Notes: generated from the letters alone by a model not told the origin. Numbered from the stretch's first letter, positions 19,079 through 28,209 are shown. The stretch: DNA of 64,000 nt from Solirubrobacteraceae bacterium (GCA_017882445.1 JADGPK010000002.1:62001-126000); one strand, 5' to 3'. Numbers and translations: made by a program.

Positions 19079-19092
19079 TAGGCTCAGGCCAG
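19079..19092 (+). promoter_or_regulatory. -10 box and leaderless start of the lpd operon
   Basis: TAGGCT at 19079-19084 lies 8 nt before the lpd ATG, with no ribosome site between them. This is the expected promoter of the whole lpd-to-lipA operon. Confidence 0.5.
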
Positions 19093-20463
19093 ATGGCCGA
19101 GACCTCCTATGACTGCATAGTCATCGGCTCCGGACCCGGGGGCTACGTCGCTGCGATTCGTGCCGCCCAGCTCGGCCGCAAGACGGCTGTCGTGGAGCGC
19201 GACAAGGTCGGCGGGCGCTGCCTGAACTACGCCTGCATCCCCGCCAAGGCCGTCCTGCGCTCGGCCGATCTCCTGTCCGAGATCCGCGACTCCGAGGAGT
19301 TCGGGCTGAAGGTCAGCGGCGTGGAGGTCGACTACGCCGCCGTCCAGGCGCGCCGCGAGAAGGTCGTCTCCACGCTCACATCGGGCGTCGACGGGTTGCT
19401 CAAGAAAAACAAGATCGATCTGATCGAGGGCGACGCTGCGCTGACCGCCGAGGGCGCCGTGCGCGTCGGCGAGGAGGTGATCGCGGCGGAGAGCGTGATC
19501 CTCGCCACGGGCTCGGTCCCGCGACCGATTCCGGGCGTCGAGTTCGGCGGGCGCGTGATCGGGACCGAGCAGGCCTGGGCGCTGCCCGTGCTGCCCGCTC
19601 GCCTGGCGGTCGTAGGCGCCGGGGCATCCGGCGCCGAGATCGCATCCGGCTTCGCCCGCCTGGGCAGCGAGGTGCTGCTGCTCGAGGCGCTCGACCGCGT
19701 GCTCCCGACCGAGGACTCAGACATCTCACGGCTGGTCGAGCGCGGCCTGAAGCGGCAGGGAATCGACGTGCAGACCGGCACCCCCGTCACGGACGTGAGC
19801 TCGGGCAAGGACAGCGTGACGTTCTCCTATGGCTCCAGCTCCGCCGAGGTCGACTATCTGGTGATCGCAGCCGGCCGCGGCGCCGACGTCGACGGACTCG
19901 GCCTCGCCGAGGCGGGCGTCGAGCTCGATGACCGCGGCCTGGTGAAGGTGGACGGCGCCCTGCGCACGTCGCGCAAGGGCGTCTACGCGATCGGCGATCT
20001 CGTCCAGGGTCCGGCCCTCGCCCACAAGGCCTCTGAGGAGGGGATCATCGCCGCCGAGGACATCGCGGGCCTCGAGACCCATCCGATCTCCTACGTGGAC
20101 ATCCCACGCGCCACCTTCTGCACCCCCAACGTCGGCTCCTTCGGCCTCACCGAGGCCCAGGCCCGTGAGCAGGGCCACGACGTCGTGGTCGGCAAGGTGC
20201 CCTACGGCGCGGTGGGCGGCGGCACCGTCTACGGCGACCGCACGGGGCTTGTCAAGATCGTCGGCGAGAGCACCTACGGCGAGCTGCTCGGCGGGCACAT
20301 CGTGGGCTCGCGCGCCACCGAGCTGATCCAGGAGCTGGTCAACGTGCGCGCGCTCGAGGGCGGCTTCGGAGAGGTGGCCAGGATCATCCACGGCCACCCC
20401 ACCCTGTCGGAGGCTGTGATGGAGGCCGCGCGCGCCGCCGACGGCTGGCTCATCCACGGTTGA
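19093..20463 (+). CDS. lpdA: Dihydrolipoamide dehydrogenase (E3)
   Basis: FAD/NAD flavoprotein of 456 aa that reoxidises the lipoyl arm of 2-oxoacid dehydrogenase complexes. The FAD motif IGSGPGGYVAAIRAAQ opens the chain. The redox disulfide lies in GGRCLNYACIPAKA (C-x4-C; the common form is GGTCLNVGCIPSKA). The NAD motif is VVGAGASGAEIASGFARLG, and the catalytic pair is in HGHPTLSEAV. It heads an operon with E1, E2 and the lipoylation enzymes. Confidence 0.95.
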   Translation: MAETSYDCIVIGSGPGGYVAAIRAAQLGRKTAVVERDKVGGRCLNYACIPAKAVLRSADLLSEIRDSEEFGLKVSGVEVDYAAVQARREKVVSTLTSGVDGLLKKNKIDLIEGDAALTAEGAVRVGEEVIAAESVILATGSVPRPIPGVEFGGRVIGTEQAWALPVLPARLAVVGAGASGAEIASGFARLGSEVLLLEALDRVLPTEDSDISRLVERGLKRQGIDVQTGTPVTDVSSGKDSVTFSYGSSSAEVDYLVIAAGRGADVDGLGLAEAGVELDDRGLVKVDGALRTSRKGVYAIGDLVQGPALAHKASEEGIIAAEDIAGLETHPISYVDIPRATFCTPNVGSFGLTEAQAREQGHDVVVGKVPYGAVGGGTVYGDRTGLVKIVGESTYGELLGGHIVGSRATELIQELVNVRALEGGFGEVARIIHGHPTLSEAVMEAARAADGWLIHG

Positions 20464-20482
20464 CCCACCCTCCCCGAGGACG

Positions 20483-21079
20483 GTGTCCTTGACCGCTGCC
20501 TGTTTCTACTTCGACCTCGCCAGTCCCCTGGCCTACCTCGCCGCCGAGCGCGTGCTGGGAGTGCTCGACGGCCCCGCCGAGTGGCAGCCGGTGCTCGCGC
20601 GCGAGCTGCCGGGCGCGGAGAGCTTCACCGCGTTTCGCTGCGAGCAGGAGAGCGCGGTCTTCCGTTCCGAGCTCGCCCGTCGCGCCCAGGAGCTCGGGCT
20701 GCAGCCGCTGCGCTGGCCTGACCCCTTCCCGTTTGACAGCTCGCTGGCGATGCGCGTCGCCACCTACGCCAAGTCGATCGGCCGCGTGGTCCCCTTCGCG
20801 CAGGCGGCGTACCGCCAGGCGTTCGCCGGCGGGCGCTCTCTGGCGGATCCAGACTTCGTGCTGATAGCCGCGGCGGCGTGCGAGATGCATCCGGCCGCCG
20901 TGCTGCGCGGCGCCGAGCTGCGGTCGGTGGCGGAGCAGCTCGACGCCTGCACCGCCGCCGCGGCCGCCGGCGGGGTCACCGACGTCCCCGCCGTGCTCGT
21001 CGCCGGACGGGTGTTCCACGGCGAGCGGGCGCTCGAGGAGGCCCGCGCCCACATGCACGCAGAGCGGGTCCGGCGATGA
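20483..21079 (+). CDS. DsbA-family / 2-hydroxychromene-2-carboxylate isomerase-like protein
   Basis: A protein of 198 aa with the thioredoxin-like DsbA fold used by HCCA isomerases and kappa-class GSTs. The start CFYFDLASPLAYLAAERV matches the family FYFDFxSPYAYLA motif with Ser as the active residue, and VTDVPAVLVAGRVFHG is the cis-Pro loop. The CxxC of true DsbA is absent. GAGGAC lies just before the GTG start. It lies between E3 and E1 genes and may handle a thiol or quinone intermediate; its substrate is unknown. Confidence 0.8.
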   Translation: MSLTAACFYFDLASPLAYLAAERVLGVLDGPAEWQPVLARELPGAESFTAFRCEQESAVFRSELARRAQELGLQPLRWPDPFPFDSSLAMRVATYAKSIGRVVPFAQAAYRQAFAGGRSLADPDFVLIAAAACEMHPAAVLRGAELRSVAEQLDACTAAAAAGGVTDVPAVLVAGRVFHGERALEEARAHMHAERVRR

Positions 21080-21315
21080 GAGCCAAGCACGCCTACAGGC
21101 TGATCGTCACGCGCGGCGGACGGGCGCCCGCGCTGCTCGCCGACGCGACCCGGGTGGACCACATCGAGGTCGTCGAGATCGACAGCGGTGAAGCGGTGCT
21201 GTTCTGGGACCGGCCCCCTCAGGCCGCCTCGAAGCTCGCACGGGCGCTGCGCGCCGACCTCGCGCAGCTGAACGCCGAGGAGTTCATCGCGCGCTGGAGT
21301 ACCGTGGAGCTCTGA
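21076..21315 (+). CDS. Small conserved-looking protein in the 2-oxoacid dehydrogenase operon
   Basis: A protein of 79 aa tightly coupled on both sides: its ATG overlaps the preceding stop (ATGA) and its stop overlaps the E1 alpha ATG (TGATG). It starts with a basic beta-like segment (KHAYRLIVTRGG), then an acidic segment (VEVVEIDSGEAVLFWD-like) and a helix (SKLARALRADLAQLNAEEF). No signal peptide or membrane segment. Family unknown. Confidence 0.75.
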   Translation: MRAKHAYRLIVTRGGRAPALLADATRVDHIEVVEIDSGEAVLFWDRPPQAASKLARALRADLAQLNAEEFIARWSTVEL

Positions 21316-22460
21316 TGGGCACCCTTCCCGCACCTGACCTTGCGCGCGAGTGGCTGACCACGATGACGCTCATCCGCCGCTTCGAGGAGCGGGCGGGCGA
21401 GATGTACGCGCGGGCGAAGATCGGCGGGTTCCTGCACCTGTCGATCGGCGAGGAGGCCACGATCGTGGGCAGCGCCAGAGCGCTGCGCGACAGCGACTAC
21501 CTGATCTCCACCTATCGCTCCCACGGCCACGCCCTCGTGCGCGGAACGCCGCCCGAGAAGGTGATGGCCGAGCTGTTCGGACGGGTCGACGGCTGCTCGG
21601 GCGGTCGCGGCGGATCGATGCACATGTTCGACCTCGCCAACCGCTTCATGGGCGGCTACGGGATCGTAGGCGGCAACCTGCCGATCGCCGCCGGGATCGC
21701 GCTGGCCAGCGACTACCGGGGCTCGGATGAGGTGACCCTCTGCACGTTCGGCGACGGCGCCTCCAACCAGGGCACCTTCGGCGAGACGCTCAACCTCGCC
21801 GCGCTGTGGAAGCTACCGGTGGTCTTCATGGTGACCAACAACCAGTTCGGCATGGGCACAGCGCTGCGACGGCATTCGGCTGTGACGGACCTTCAGCGCA
21901 AGGGCGAGAGCCTCGGCGTCCCGGGCATGCGCTGCGACGGCATGGACATCCTCGACACCCACGCGGTCCTCGTCGAGGCCGTGCAACGCGTGCGGGAGGA
22001 CCGCCGACCGGTGTTGGTGGAGGCCGTGACCTACCGCTTTCGCGGCCACTCGATGGCCGACCCCGAGCAGTACCGGACCAAGGCGGAGGTGGCCCACTGG
22101 CAGGAGCGTGACCCGATCCCCGCGTTCGCCGGACTGCTCGTCCGCGAGGGCGTGATCGACGCGGCCGAGCCGCAGCGGATCGACGCCGAGGCGCTCGCAC
22201 GGGTCGACGCGGCTGTGGCGTTCGCCGAGGACTCGCCCTTCCCGGCCCCCGAGTCGCTGTACGACGACGTCTACGTGCTCGGCCCGGAGGTGCGCGGCTG
22301 GTATTCGATGCCCACCAGCGAGGAGACCGCCAACCCGCCGTATGCGGGCGCCGAGACCGGTCAATCGGCTGAGGCGATGAACGACGAAATTCCCCAGCGG
22401 CTCACCCATGCGCTGGCGGCCGGCGAGGACTCAGGCGAAGGCCCCGCGGGGGACTCCTGA
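21315..22460 (+). CDS. pdhA: 2-oxoacid (pyruvate) dehydrogenase E1 component, alpha subunit
   Basis: ThDP-dependent decarboxylase subunit of 381 aa. ThDP-binding motif GDGASNQGTFGETLNLAALWKLP (GDG-x~25-NN) ends at VTNNQFGMGT. SMHMFDLANRFMGGYGIVGGN is the E1-alpha signature loop, and the phosphorylation-loop-like YRFRGHSMADPEQYRTKAE is present. These features suit pyruvate dehydrogenase best, but a branched-chain substrate cannot be excluded. The C-terminal 30 residues are low-complexity acidic. Coupled to E1 beta by TGATG. Confidence 0.92.
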   Translation: MGTLPAPDLAREWLTTMTLIRRFEERAGEMYARAKIGGFLHLSIGEEATIVGSARALRDSDYLISTYRSHGHALVRGTPPEKVMAELFGRVDGCSGGRGGSMHMFDLANRFMGGYGIVGGNLPIAAGIALASDYRGSDEVTLCTFGDGASNQGTFGETLNLAALWKLPVVFMVTNNQFGMGTALRRHSAVTDLQRKGESLGVPGMRCDGMDILDTHAVLVEAVQRVREDRRPVLVEAVTYRFRGHSMADPEQYRTKAEVAHWQERDPIPAFAGLLVREGVIDAAEPQRIDAEALARVDAAVAFAEDSPFPAPESLYDDVYVLGPEVRGWYSMPTSEETANPPYAGAETGQSAEAMNDEIPQRLTHALAAGEDSGEGPAGDS

Positions 22461-23500
22461 TGGCCCAGATGCGCTATCGCGAGGCGCTGAACGCCGCGCT
22501 GCGCGAGGAGCTGGCGCGCGACGAGCGCGTCATTCTGATGGGCGAGGACATCGGGGTCTTCGGGGGCGCCTTCAAGGTCACCGACGGCCTGCTCGAGCAG
22601 TTCGGCGAGCGTCGTGTGCGCGACACGCCGATCTCCGAGAACACGATCGTCGGGGTCGGCGTGGGCGCCGCGATGACCGGCCTGCGGCCCGTGGTCGAGC
22701 TGATGACGATCAACTTCGCGCTGCTCGCCTTCGACCAGATCGTCAACCACGCGGCGCACATCCACTACATGTTCGGCGGCCAGGTGAGCGTCCCCCTGGT
22801 CGTGCGCATGCCCCAGGGCGCCGGGCACCAGCTCGGGCCGACCCACTCGCACTGCCTGGAGGCGATGTTCCTTCACGTCCCCGGGCTGCTCGTGGCCGTC
22901 CCCGCCACGGCCGCTGACGCAAAGGGCCTGCTCAAGAGCGCCATCCGCGAGGAGAACCCGGTGATCTTCATCGAGCACGAGTCCCTCTACGGCGTGCGCG
23001 GCGAGGTGCCCGAGGACGAGGATCACGTGGTCCACTTCGGCCTGGCCCGCGTGGCGCGCGAGGGATCGGATGTGACGATCGTGGGCGTCTCGCGGATGGC
23101 CGTCACCGCCGAGCGCGCCGCCGAGACCCTCGCCGCCGAGCACGGCGTGCAGGCGGAGGTGATCGACCCGCGCACCCTGCGCCCGCTCGACCTCGACACG
23201 ATCCTCGCCTCGGTGCGCAAGACCAACCACTGCGTGATCGTCGAGGAGGGCTGGCCCCACGGCGGCGTCGGCGCGAACCTCGCTGCGCTCGTCGGCGAAC
23301 AGGCCTTCGACGACCTGGACGCGCCCGTTCAGCGCGTCACCGGGGCCGACGTGCCGATGCCCTACTCCAAGCCTCTAGAGGACATCGCCTACCCGCACGA
23401 GCCGCACATCGTCCACGCGGCGCTTGCCGCCCTGAACCTCGCGCCGCGCACGGGGGCCTCGTCCGGAACCCCGGCGACGCCCCGTCGGGCGGCGCGATGA
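22460..23500 (+). CDS. pdhB: 2-oxoacid (pyruvate) dehydrogenase E1 component, beta subunit
   Basis: A protein of 346 aa, partner of E1 alpha. It starts MRYREALNAALREELARDERV, with GEDIGVFGGAFKVT and DTPISENTIVGVGVGAAMTGLRP as family blocks. The transketolase C-terminal domain includes VIDPRTLRPLDLDTI and EEGWPHGGVGANLAAL. The stop overlaps the E2 ATG by 4 nt. Together with E1 alpha it forms the alpha2-beta2 E1 of the complex. Confidence 0.93.
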   Translation: MAQMRYREALNAALREELARDERVILMGEDIGVFGGAFKVTDGLLEQFGERRVRDTPISENTIVGVGVGAAMTGLRPVVELMTINFALLAFDQIVNHAAHIHYMFGGQVSVPLVVRMPQGAGHQLGPTHSHCLEAMFLHVPGLLVAVPATAADAKGLLKSAIREENPVIFIEHESLYGVRGEVPEDEDHVVHFGLARVAREGSDVTIVGVSRMAVTAERAAETLAAEHGVQAEVIDPRTLRPLDLDTILASVRKTNHCVIVEEGWPHGGVGANLAALVGEQAFDDLDAPVQRVTGADVPMPYSKPLEDIAYPHEPHIVHAALAALNLAPRTGASSGTPATPRRAAR

Positions 23501-24828
23501 CCGACATCGTCATGCCCCGCCTGTCGGACACGATGGAGGAGGGAACGATCCTGCGCTGGCTGAAGGCGAACGGCGAGCAGGTCGCACGCGGCGAGGATCT
23601 CGCCGAGATCGAGACCGACAAGGCGACGATGACCTACCAGTCAGACGTGGATGGCATCCTGCGCATCCTCGTCGCCGAGGGCGCCACCCTGGCGGTCGGG
23701 GAGCCGATCGCCCGCGTGGGGGCGCCCGGGGAGCAGGACGCGAGCGACGCGTCGCAGCCCGATGCGAGCGCGGTGTCCCAGCCCGACGTGCACGCGGCCG
23801 GCGAGCCCCGAGAGCAGGCAGGCGGGCACGACGGCGACGCGCAGGCGGCCGGCGACGGGGGCCCTGCTGTCACCCCCGCTGGACCCGAGGGTGAGCGCGT
23901 CAGGGCCTCCCCGCTGGCAAGGCGCATCGCGCGTGAGAGCGGAGTCGAGCTGCACGGCCTCAGCGGCAGCGGCCCGGGCGGGCGGATCGTCAAGGCGGAC
24001 GTGCTCGGAGCCGCGGGGTCCGGCTCCGGGGCCGCTGCTCGCCAAGCGCCCGGCGGTCCCCTCTCCGCGGCGGTTGCGCCGGAGGCGCAGGAGGACGTGA
24101 TGACGGCCAAGGGTCAGACCACGAGCGTTGAGCTGTCGCGCACGCAGCAGACGATCGCACGGCGCATGGCCGAGTCAAAGGCCACGATCCCCGACTTCTC
24201 CCTGCAGATCGAGGTCGACATGGAGGCGTGCGTGAAGCTCCGCGGCGAGCTCAAGGGGCTCTCTCACGCCGAGGCCGGCGAGCAGGGTGCGCCCTGGCAC
24301 GGCGGGGCGCCGACGTACAACGACATGGTGATCAAGGCCTGCGCGCTGGCGCTGCGCGAGTACCCGCGCGCCAACGGCAGCTATCGCGACGGGCGCCTGG
24401 CGCTGCACTCGCGCATCAACGTCGGCGTGGCGGTCGCCGCCGAGGACGCGCTCGTTGTGCCCACGGTGTTCGACGCCGAGGAGAAGTCCCTCGGTGAGAT
24501 AGCGCGCGAGACGCGCGCTCTCGCCGAGCGGGTTCGCGCCCATACGATCACCCCGCCCGAGCTCGGCGGCGGGACGTTCACCATCTCCAACCTCGGGATG
24601 TACGGCGTGGCGAGCTTCACCGCAATCATCAACCCGCCGCAGGCGGGCATCCTGTCCGTCGGCTCGCTCGCGCCGCGGGCGGTGGTGCACGAGGGGGCGG
24701 TTCTCGCGCGCAACATGATGACCCTGACGCTCGTATGCGACCACCGCATCCTGTACGGCGCCGAAGCGGCGCAGTTCCTCGCCCGCATTCGCGAGCTGCT
24801 GCAGACGCCCTCCGCGCTCACGCTGTGA
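23497..24828 (+). CDS. pdhC: 2-oxoacid dehydrogenase E2 acyltransferase
   Basis: Lipoyl acyltransferase of 443 aa. One lipoyl domain (residues 1-78, lipoyl Lys in IETDKATMTY) is followed by an Ala/Gly/Asp-rich linker, a peripheral-subunit-binding domain (about 130-165, ASPLARRIARESGVEL) and the catalytic core from about 205. The active-site motif is DHRILYGA. Most bacterial E2 enzymes have DHRxxDG, so the Asp is Tyr here, as I recall for plastid and cyanobacterial pyruvate dehydrogenase E2. A GNAT gene overlaps its stop by GTGA. Confidence 0.93.
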   Translation: MTDIVMPRLSDTMEEGTILRWLKANGEQVARGEDLAEIETDKATMTYQSDVDGILRILVAEGATLAVGEPIARVGAPGEQDASDASQPDASAVSQPDVHAAGEPREQAGGHDGDAQAAGDGGPAVTPAGPEGERVRASPLARRIARESGVELHGLSGSGPGGRIVKADVLGAAGSGSGAAARQAPGGPLSAAVAPEAQEDVMTAKGQTTSVELSRTQQTIARRMAESKATIPDFSLQIEVDMEACVKLRGELKGLSHAEAGEQGAPWHGGAPTYNDMVIKACALALREYPRANGSYRDGRLALHSRINVGVAVAAEDALVVPTVFDAEEKSLGEIARETRALAERVRAHTITPPELGGGTFTISNLGMYGVASFTAIINPPQAGILSVGSLAPRAVVHEGAVLARNMMTLTLVCDHRILYGAEAAQFLARIRELLQTPSALTL

Positions 24829-25403
24829 GAGCGGAGCTGACGCTCGGCCTGCCGGGCGGTCGCTGTCTGCGTCCCCTGCAGGAGGCGGACGCGGACGAGC
24901 TGCACGCGCTGATCGAGCGCAACCGCGACGAGCTGGCCAGGTGGATGCAGTGGGCCCAGGAGCAAACGCCCGCGGACACGCTCGCGTTCATCAAGCGGTC
25001 GCTCGCAAGGGAGGCCGACAACCACGCCCTGCAGCGGGCGATCGTCGCCGATGAGCGCATCGCCGGGGTGCTCGGCCTGCGCGAGATCGACTGGGCGAAC
25101 CGCTGCGCCGAGATCAGCTACTGGCTGGACGAAGGCCATCAGGGGCAGGGCATCATGACCTCGGCGCTCGCCGCGCTCGTCCGCCATGCCTTCGACGAGC
25201 AGCGTCTGAACCGGCTCGAGATCCGCGCCGACGTCGAGAACGCCCCCAGTCGCGCGCTCGCCGAGCGGCTCGGCTTTCGCTATGAGGGAACCCTGCGCCA
25301 GGCCTATCGAGTCACCGCCGCGCGCTACTCCGACGACGCCGTCTACTCGATGCTCGCGGCCGACCGGGCTCAGCCCGGCGCTAGGCTGGATGAGAGCAGA
25401 TGA
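24825..25403 (+). CDS. GNAT family N-acetyltransferase (RimJ/RimL type)
   Basis: Acetyl-CoA-dependent acetyltransferase of 192 aa. Motif A for CoA binding reads YWLDEGHQGQGIMTSALAAL, and RLEIRADVENAPSRALAERLGFRYEG is the typical C-terminal part of RimL-type enzymes. The GTG overlaps the E2 stop, and the next ATG overlaps its own stop, so it is embedded between E2 and lipB. Its target is unknown. Confidence 0.87.
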   Translation: MRAELTLGLPGGRCLRPLQEADADELHALIERNRDELARWMQWAQEQTPADTLAFIKRSLAREADNHALQRAIVADERIAGVLGLREIDWANRCAEISYWLDEGHQGQGIMTSALAALVRHAFDEQRLNRLEIRADVENAPSRALAERLGFRYEGTLRQAYRVTAARYSDDAVYSMLAADRAQPGARLDESR

Positions 25404-26185
25404 GCAATCTCGGCAGCGAGCACTCCAGAGACGAGTTGTGGGTGTGCCAGCTCGGCACGCTGCCCTACGTGCACGCGCTCGCCATCCAGGAGCAGGTTCG
25501 CGAGCGCCGGCTGGCCGGCGAAGTGCCCGACACGCTGCTGCTGCTCGAGCACCCGCCGGTGTACACGCGCGGACGGCGCTCGCGCGACGACGAGCTGCCG
25601 CTCGGCGAGGACTTCTATCGCGCACAGGGCATCGAGGTCATCGCGACCGACCGCGGCGGGCGGATCACCTACCACGGCCCCGGTCAGCTCATCGGCTACC
25701 CGATCATGTGCATCGAGGACATCGCGCGCTACCTGCGCACGATGGAAGACGCGATCATCGCGGCGCTGTCCGATGAAGGCGTGCGTGGGCGCTCGCGCCA
25801 CGAGGAGGGCATCGACTACACCGGCGTGTGGGTGGGCGAGCGCAAGATCGCCTCGATCGGCGTGCACGTCTCGCGCGGCGTGACCACCCACGGCTTCGCC
25901 GTGAACGTCGAGGTCGACCTCGAGCCGTTCTCCTGGGTCGTCGCCTGCGGCCTGCCCGACGTCTCGATGACCTCGCTGGAGCGCGAGCTCGCGCCGGCCG
26001 CGACGACGGGCATGGGCTGCATGCGCAGGCGGATGGCCTTCCACTTCTGTCAAGCGCACGGACGCCGCCAGCGCCTGGTCTCAGCGCGGCGCCTGGGTAT
26101 CGGCACGACGAACGCCGCCGGGCTCGCGGTGAAGCGAGCCCCAATGGATCCCGTCCACACCGTGGGAGAGGCGATCCCCACATGA
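25400..26185 (+). CDS. lipB: Octanoyl-[ACP]:protein transferase LipB
   Basis: Moves octanoate from acyl carrier protein to lipoyl domains such as that of E2 here. The protein has 261 aa. RGGRITYHGPGQLIGYP is the family signature, with Lys in GERKIASIGVHVSRG and the catalytic Cys in ACGLPDVSMTS. A C-terminal tail of about 40 residues beyond the usual fold (LVSARRLGIGTTNAAG) is added. ATGA overlaps join it to the genes on both sides. Confidence 0.95.
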   Translation: MSNLGSEHSRDELWVCQLGTLPYVHALAIQEQVRERRLAGEVPDTLLLLEHPPVYTRGRRSRDDELPLGEDFYRAQGIEVIATDRGGRITYHGPGQLIGYPIMCIEDIARYLRTMEDAIIAALSDEGVRGRSRHEEGIDYTGVWVGERKIASIGVHVSRGVTTHGFAVNVEVDLEPFSWVVACGLPDVSMTSLERELAPAATTGMGCMRRRMAFHFCQAHGRRQRLVSARRLGIGTTNAAGLAVKRAPMDPVHTVGEAIPT

Positions 26186-27147
26186 GCGCCACGCGTTCCC
26201 GTTCCAACCCCGGGGGGATGGACGTGCTCAGCGTCCTGGGCCCGGACGTGCGACCGCTGCGCGAGCGCAAGCCGCCCTGGTTCAAGGTGCCGCCGCCCGG
26301 GGGCGAGCGCTACCGCGAGCTGACCGCGCTGATCGAAGAGGAGAACCTGCACACGGTCTGCCAGGAGGCCGCCTGTCCCAACGTCGGCGAGTGCTGGGAG
26401 CGGGGCACCGCCACGTTCATGATCCTCGGCGACACCTGCACCCGGCGGTGCGGCTTCTGCAACGTCAAGACCGGCAAGCCGACTTGGGACGATCCGCTGG
26501 AGCCCGCCCGTGTCGCGCGCTCGATCGCGCGCATGGGCCTGCGCCACGCGGTCATCACGTCGGTCGACCGCGACGACCTCCCCGACAAGGGAGCCGCGGC
26601 CTTCGTGGGCGTGATCCGCCAGATTCGCCGCCAGGCGCCCGGCTGCCAGATCGAGGTGCTCACCCCGGACTTCCAGGGACAGGAGATGCCGCTGGCGAAG
26701 GTGATCGCCGAGCGCCCCGATGTCTTCAGCCACAACGTCGAGGTCGTGCCCCGCCTGTATCCGATCGCCCGTCGCGGCTCGGAGTTCGAGCGCTCCTGCC
26801 GCGTGCTGCGTCTCGCCGGCGAGCTCGGCGAGGGCGAGGTGGTCACGAAGTCCGGGCTGATGGTCGGCCTCGGCGAGACCCACGAGGAGATGCTCGACAC
26901 GTTCGCCGCGCTGCGCGAGAACGGCGTCGGAGTGCTCACCGTAGGGCAGTATCTGCGCCCCTCTGAGCGTCACCTGCCGGTGGTGCGCTACTGGCACCCC
27001 GACGAGTTCTCAGAGCTGGAACGCGCCGCGCTCGAGCTCGGCTTCGACCATTGCGCGGCGGGTCCGCTCGTGCGCTCCTCCTACCACGCCGACGAGCACG
27101 TCCCGCAGCCGCGCGCCGGCGTCGGACCGCTGGCCGCGCGGTCATAG
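26182..27147 (+). CDS. lipA: Lipoyl synthase LipA
   Basis: Radical SAM enzyme of 321 aa that inserts two sulfurs into octanoyl groups. The auxiliary cluster motif is CQEAACPNVGEC, the radical SAM motif CTRRCGFC, and the C-terminal RSSYHA completes the auxiliary cluster ligands. The ATG overlaps the lipB stop. Last gene of the lpd-pdh-lip operon; a 59-bp gap separates it from the rhomboid gene. Confidence 0.97.
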   Translation: MSATRSRSNPGGMDVLSVLGPDVRPLRERKPPWFKVPPPGGERYRELTALIEEENLHTVCQEAACPNVGECWERGTATFMILGDTCTRRCGFCNVKTGKPTWDDPLEPARVARSIARMGLRHAVITSVDRDDLPDKGAAAFVGVIRQIRRQAPGCQIEVLTPDFQGQEMPLAKVIAERPDVFSHNVEVVPRLYPIARRGSEFERSCRVLRLAGELGEGEVVTKSGLMVGLGETHEEMLDTFAALRENGVGVLTVGQYLRPSERHLPVVRYWHPDEFSELERAALELGFDHCAAGPLVRSSYHADEHVPQPRAGVGPLAARS

Positions 27148-27206
27148 CACCCTCCGGCTCAGGCGGGGTCGGGCTCTGACGCGCTCTCGCCCGTTCCGGG
27201 CCCGCG

Positions 27207-28004
27207 ATGTTTCCCCTCAAAGACAACATCCCGCTCGCACGGTTTCCGCTCGTGACGATCGCGCTGGTGGCGATCAACGTGATCGCCTACCTGCTCGAGA
27301 TACGCCACGGGGGAAGCCTGCTCGGGGGACCCGCCGACAGCGTTGCGGTCCACTACGGAGCGATCCCCTACGAGCTCACGCACTCCGGCGAGCATTGCGA
27401 CCTGGTCACGGTCCAGGGCGTCGAAGGCGTGCTGAGCACGATCGCCTGCCAGGGCCGGCCCGGCGTCGTCGGGAGCCCCGCAGCGCAGCCGGCGACGTGG
27501 GAGACGGTGTTCACCTCCATGTTCCTCCACGGCAGCTTCCTGCACATCTTCGGGAACATGCTCTTCCTCGCCATCTTCGGCCCGACCGTCGAGGACGCGA
27601 TGGGGCGCCTGCGCTTTCCGGCCTTCTACCTGCTTGGCGGGCTCGTCGCGCTCGCCGCCCAGGTGGTGGTCGACCCCAACTCGACCGGTCCCACGCTCGG
27701 CGCCTCCGGCGCGATCGCGGCCGTGCTCGGCGGCTACATCCTGCTGTATCCCCGCGCGCGCATCCTCACCCTTGTCTTCATCGTCTTCTTCGTCACGATC
27801 ATCGAGGTCCCGGCGCTGGTGCTGCTCGGCTTCTGGTTTTTGGAGCAGCTCTACTTCGGCGTGGCCGGTCTCGCCGGGCCGGTGGGCGGCGGGGAAGGCA
27901 TCGCCTACTTCGCGCATGTCGGCGGCTTTGGCTTCGGCCTGCTCGCGATCCGGCTGTTCGTCGCCCGCCGCCCGCGGACCCAGCCGCCGCTGCGGGTGTA
28001 CTAG
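27207..28004 (+). CDS. Rhomboid family intramembrane serine protease
   Basis: Polytopic membrane protease of 265 aa. The catalytic Ser is in TLGASGAIAAVLGGY and the His in FAHVGGFGFGL; the conserved HGSFLHIFGNMLFLAIFGPTVED loop precedes helix 2. Six hydrophobic segments can be counted. A loop of about 50 residues between helix 1 and the HG motif holds two Cys. Substrates unknown. A small membrane protein gene follows 31 nt later. Confidence 0.9.
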   Translation: MFPLKDNIPLARFPLVTIALVAINVIAYLLEIRHGGSLLGGPADSVAVHYGAIPYELTHSGEHCDLVTVQGVEGVLSTIACQGRPGVVGSPAAQPATWETVFTSMFLHGSFLHIFGNMLFLAIFGPTVEDAMGRLRFPAFYLLGGLVALAAQVVVDPNSTGPTLGASGAIAAVLGGYILLYPRARILTLVFIVFFVTIIEVPALVLLGFWFLEQLYFGVAGLAGPVGGGEGIAYFAHVGGFGFGLLAIRLFVARRPRTQPPLRVY

Positions 28005-28035
28005 GGGCGATGGCCGTGCGCTCGAGAACCGTCAC

Positions 28036-28209
28036 ATGAGACGCAGGGCGGTCCTGACCCTGGCACTCGTGTTCATCGCCGGCTTCGCCTTCCTCACCTA
28101 CCGCGCGCTGGCCGAACAGGGAGTTACAGTCGCAGGACTGCTGTCGGTGTTCATCCTCCTGCTGCTCGGCATCGGGATCATCGGCGCGTTGCGCAACCCT
28201 CCACGTTGA
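28036..28209 (+). CDS. Two-helix small membrane protein
   Basis: A protein of 57 aa: a basic start (RRRAVL), a first helix (about 5-22), a short loop and a second helix (VAGLLSVFILLLLGIGIIGAL), and a short tail. The next gene's TTG overlaps its stop. No known family; coding is supported by GC-rich third positions and by its coupled position between rhomboid and carboxypeptidase genes. Confidence 0.65.
   Translation: MRRRAVLTLALVFIAGFAFLTYRALAEQGVTVAGLLSVFILLLLGIGIIGALRNPPR

Noticed and set aside
24381-25625. Minus-strand ORF (414 aa) opposite E2, GNAT and lipB
   Set aside because: It covers three well-recognised plus-strand genes and lacks any domain.
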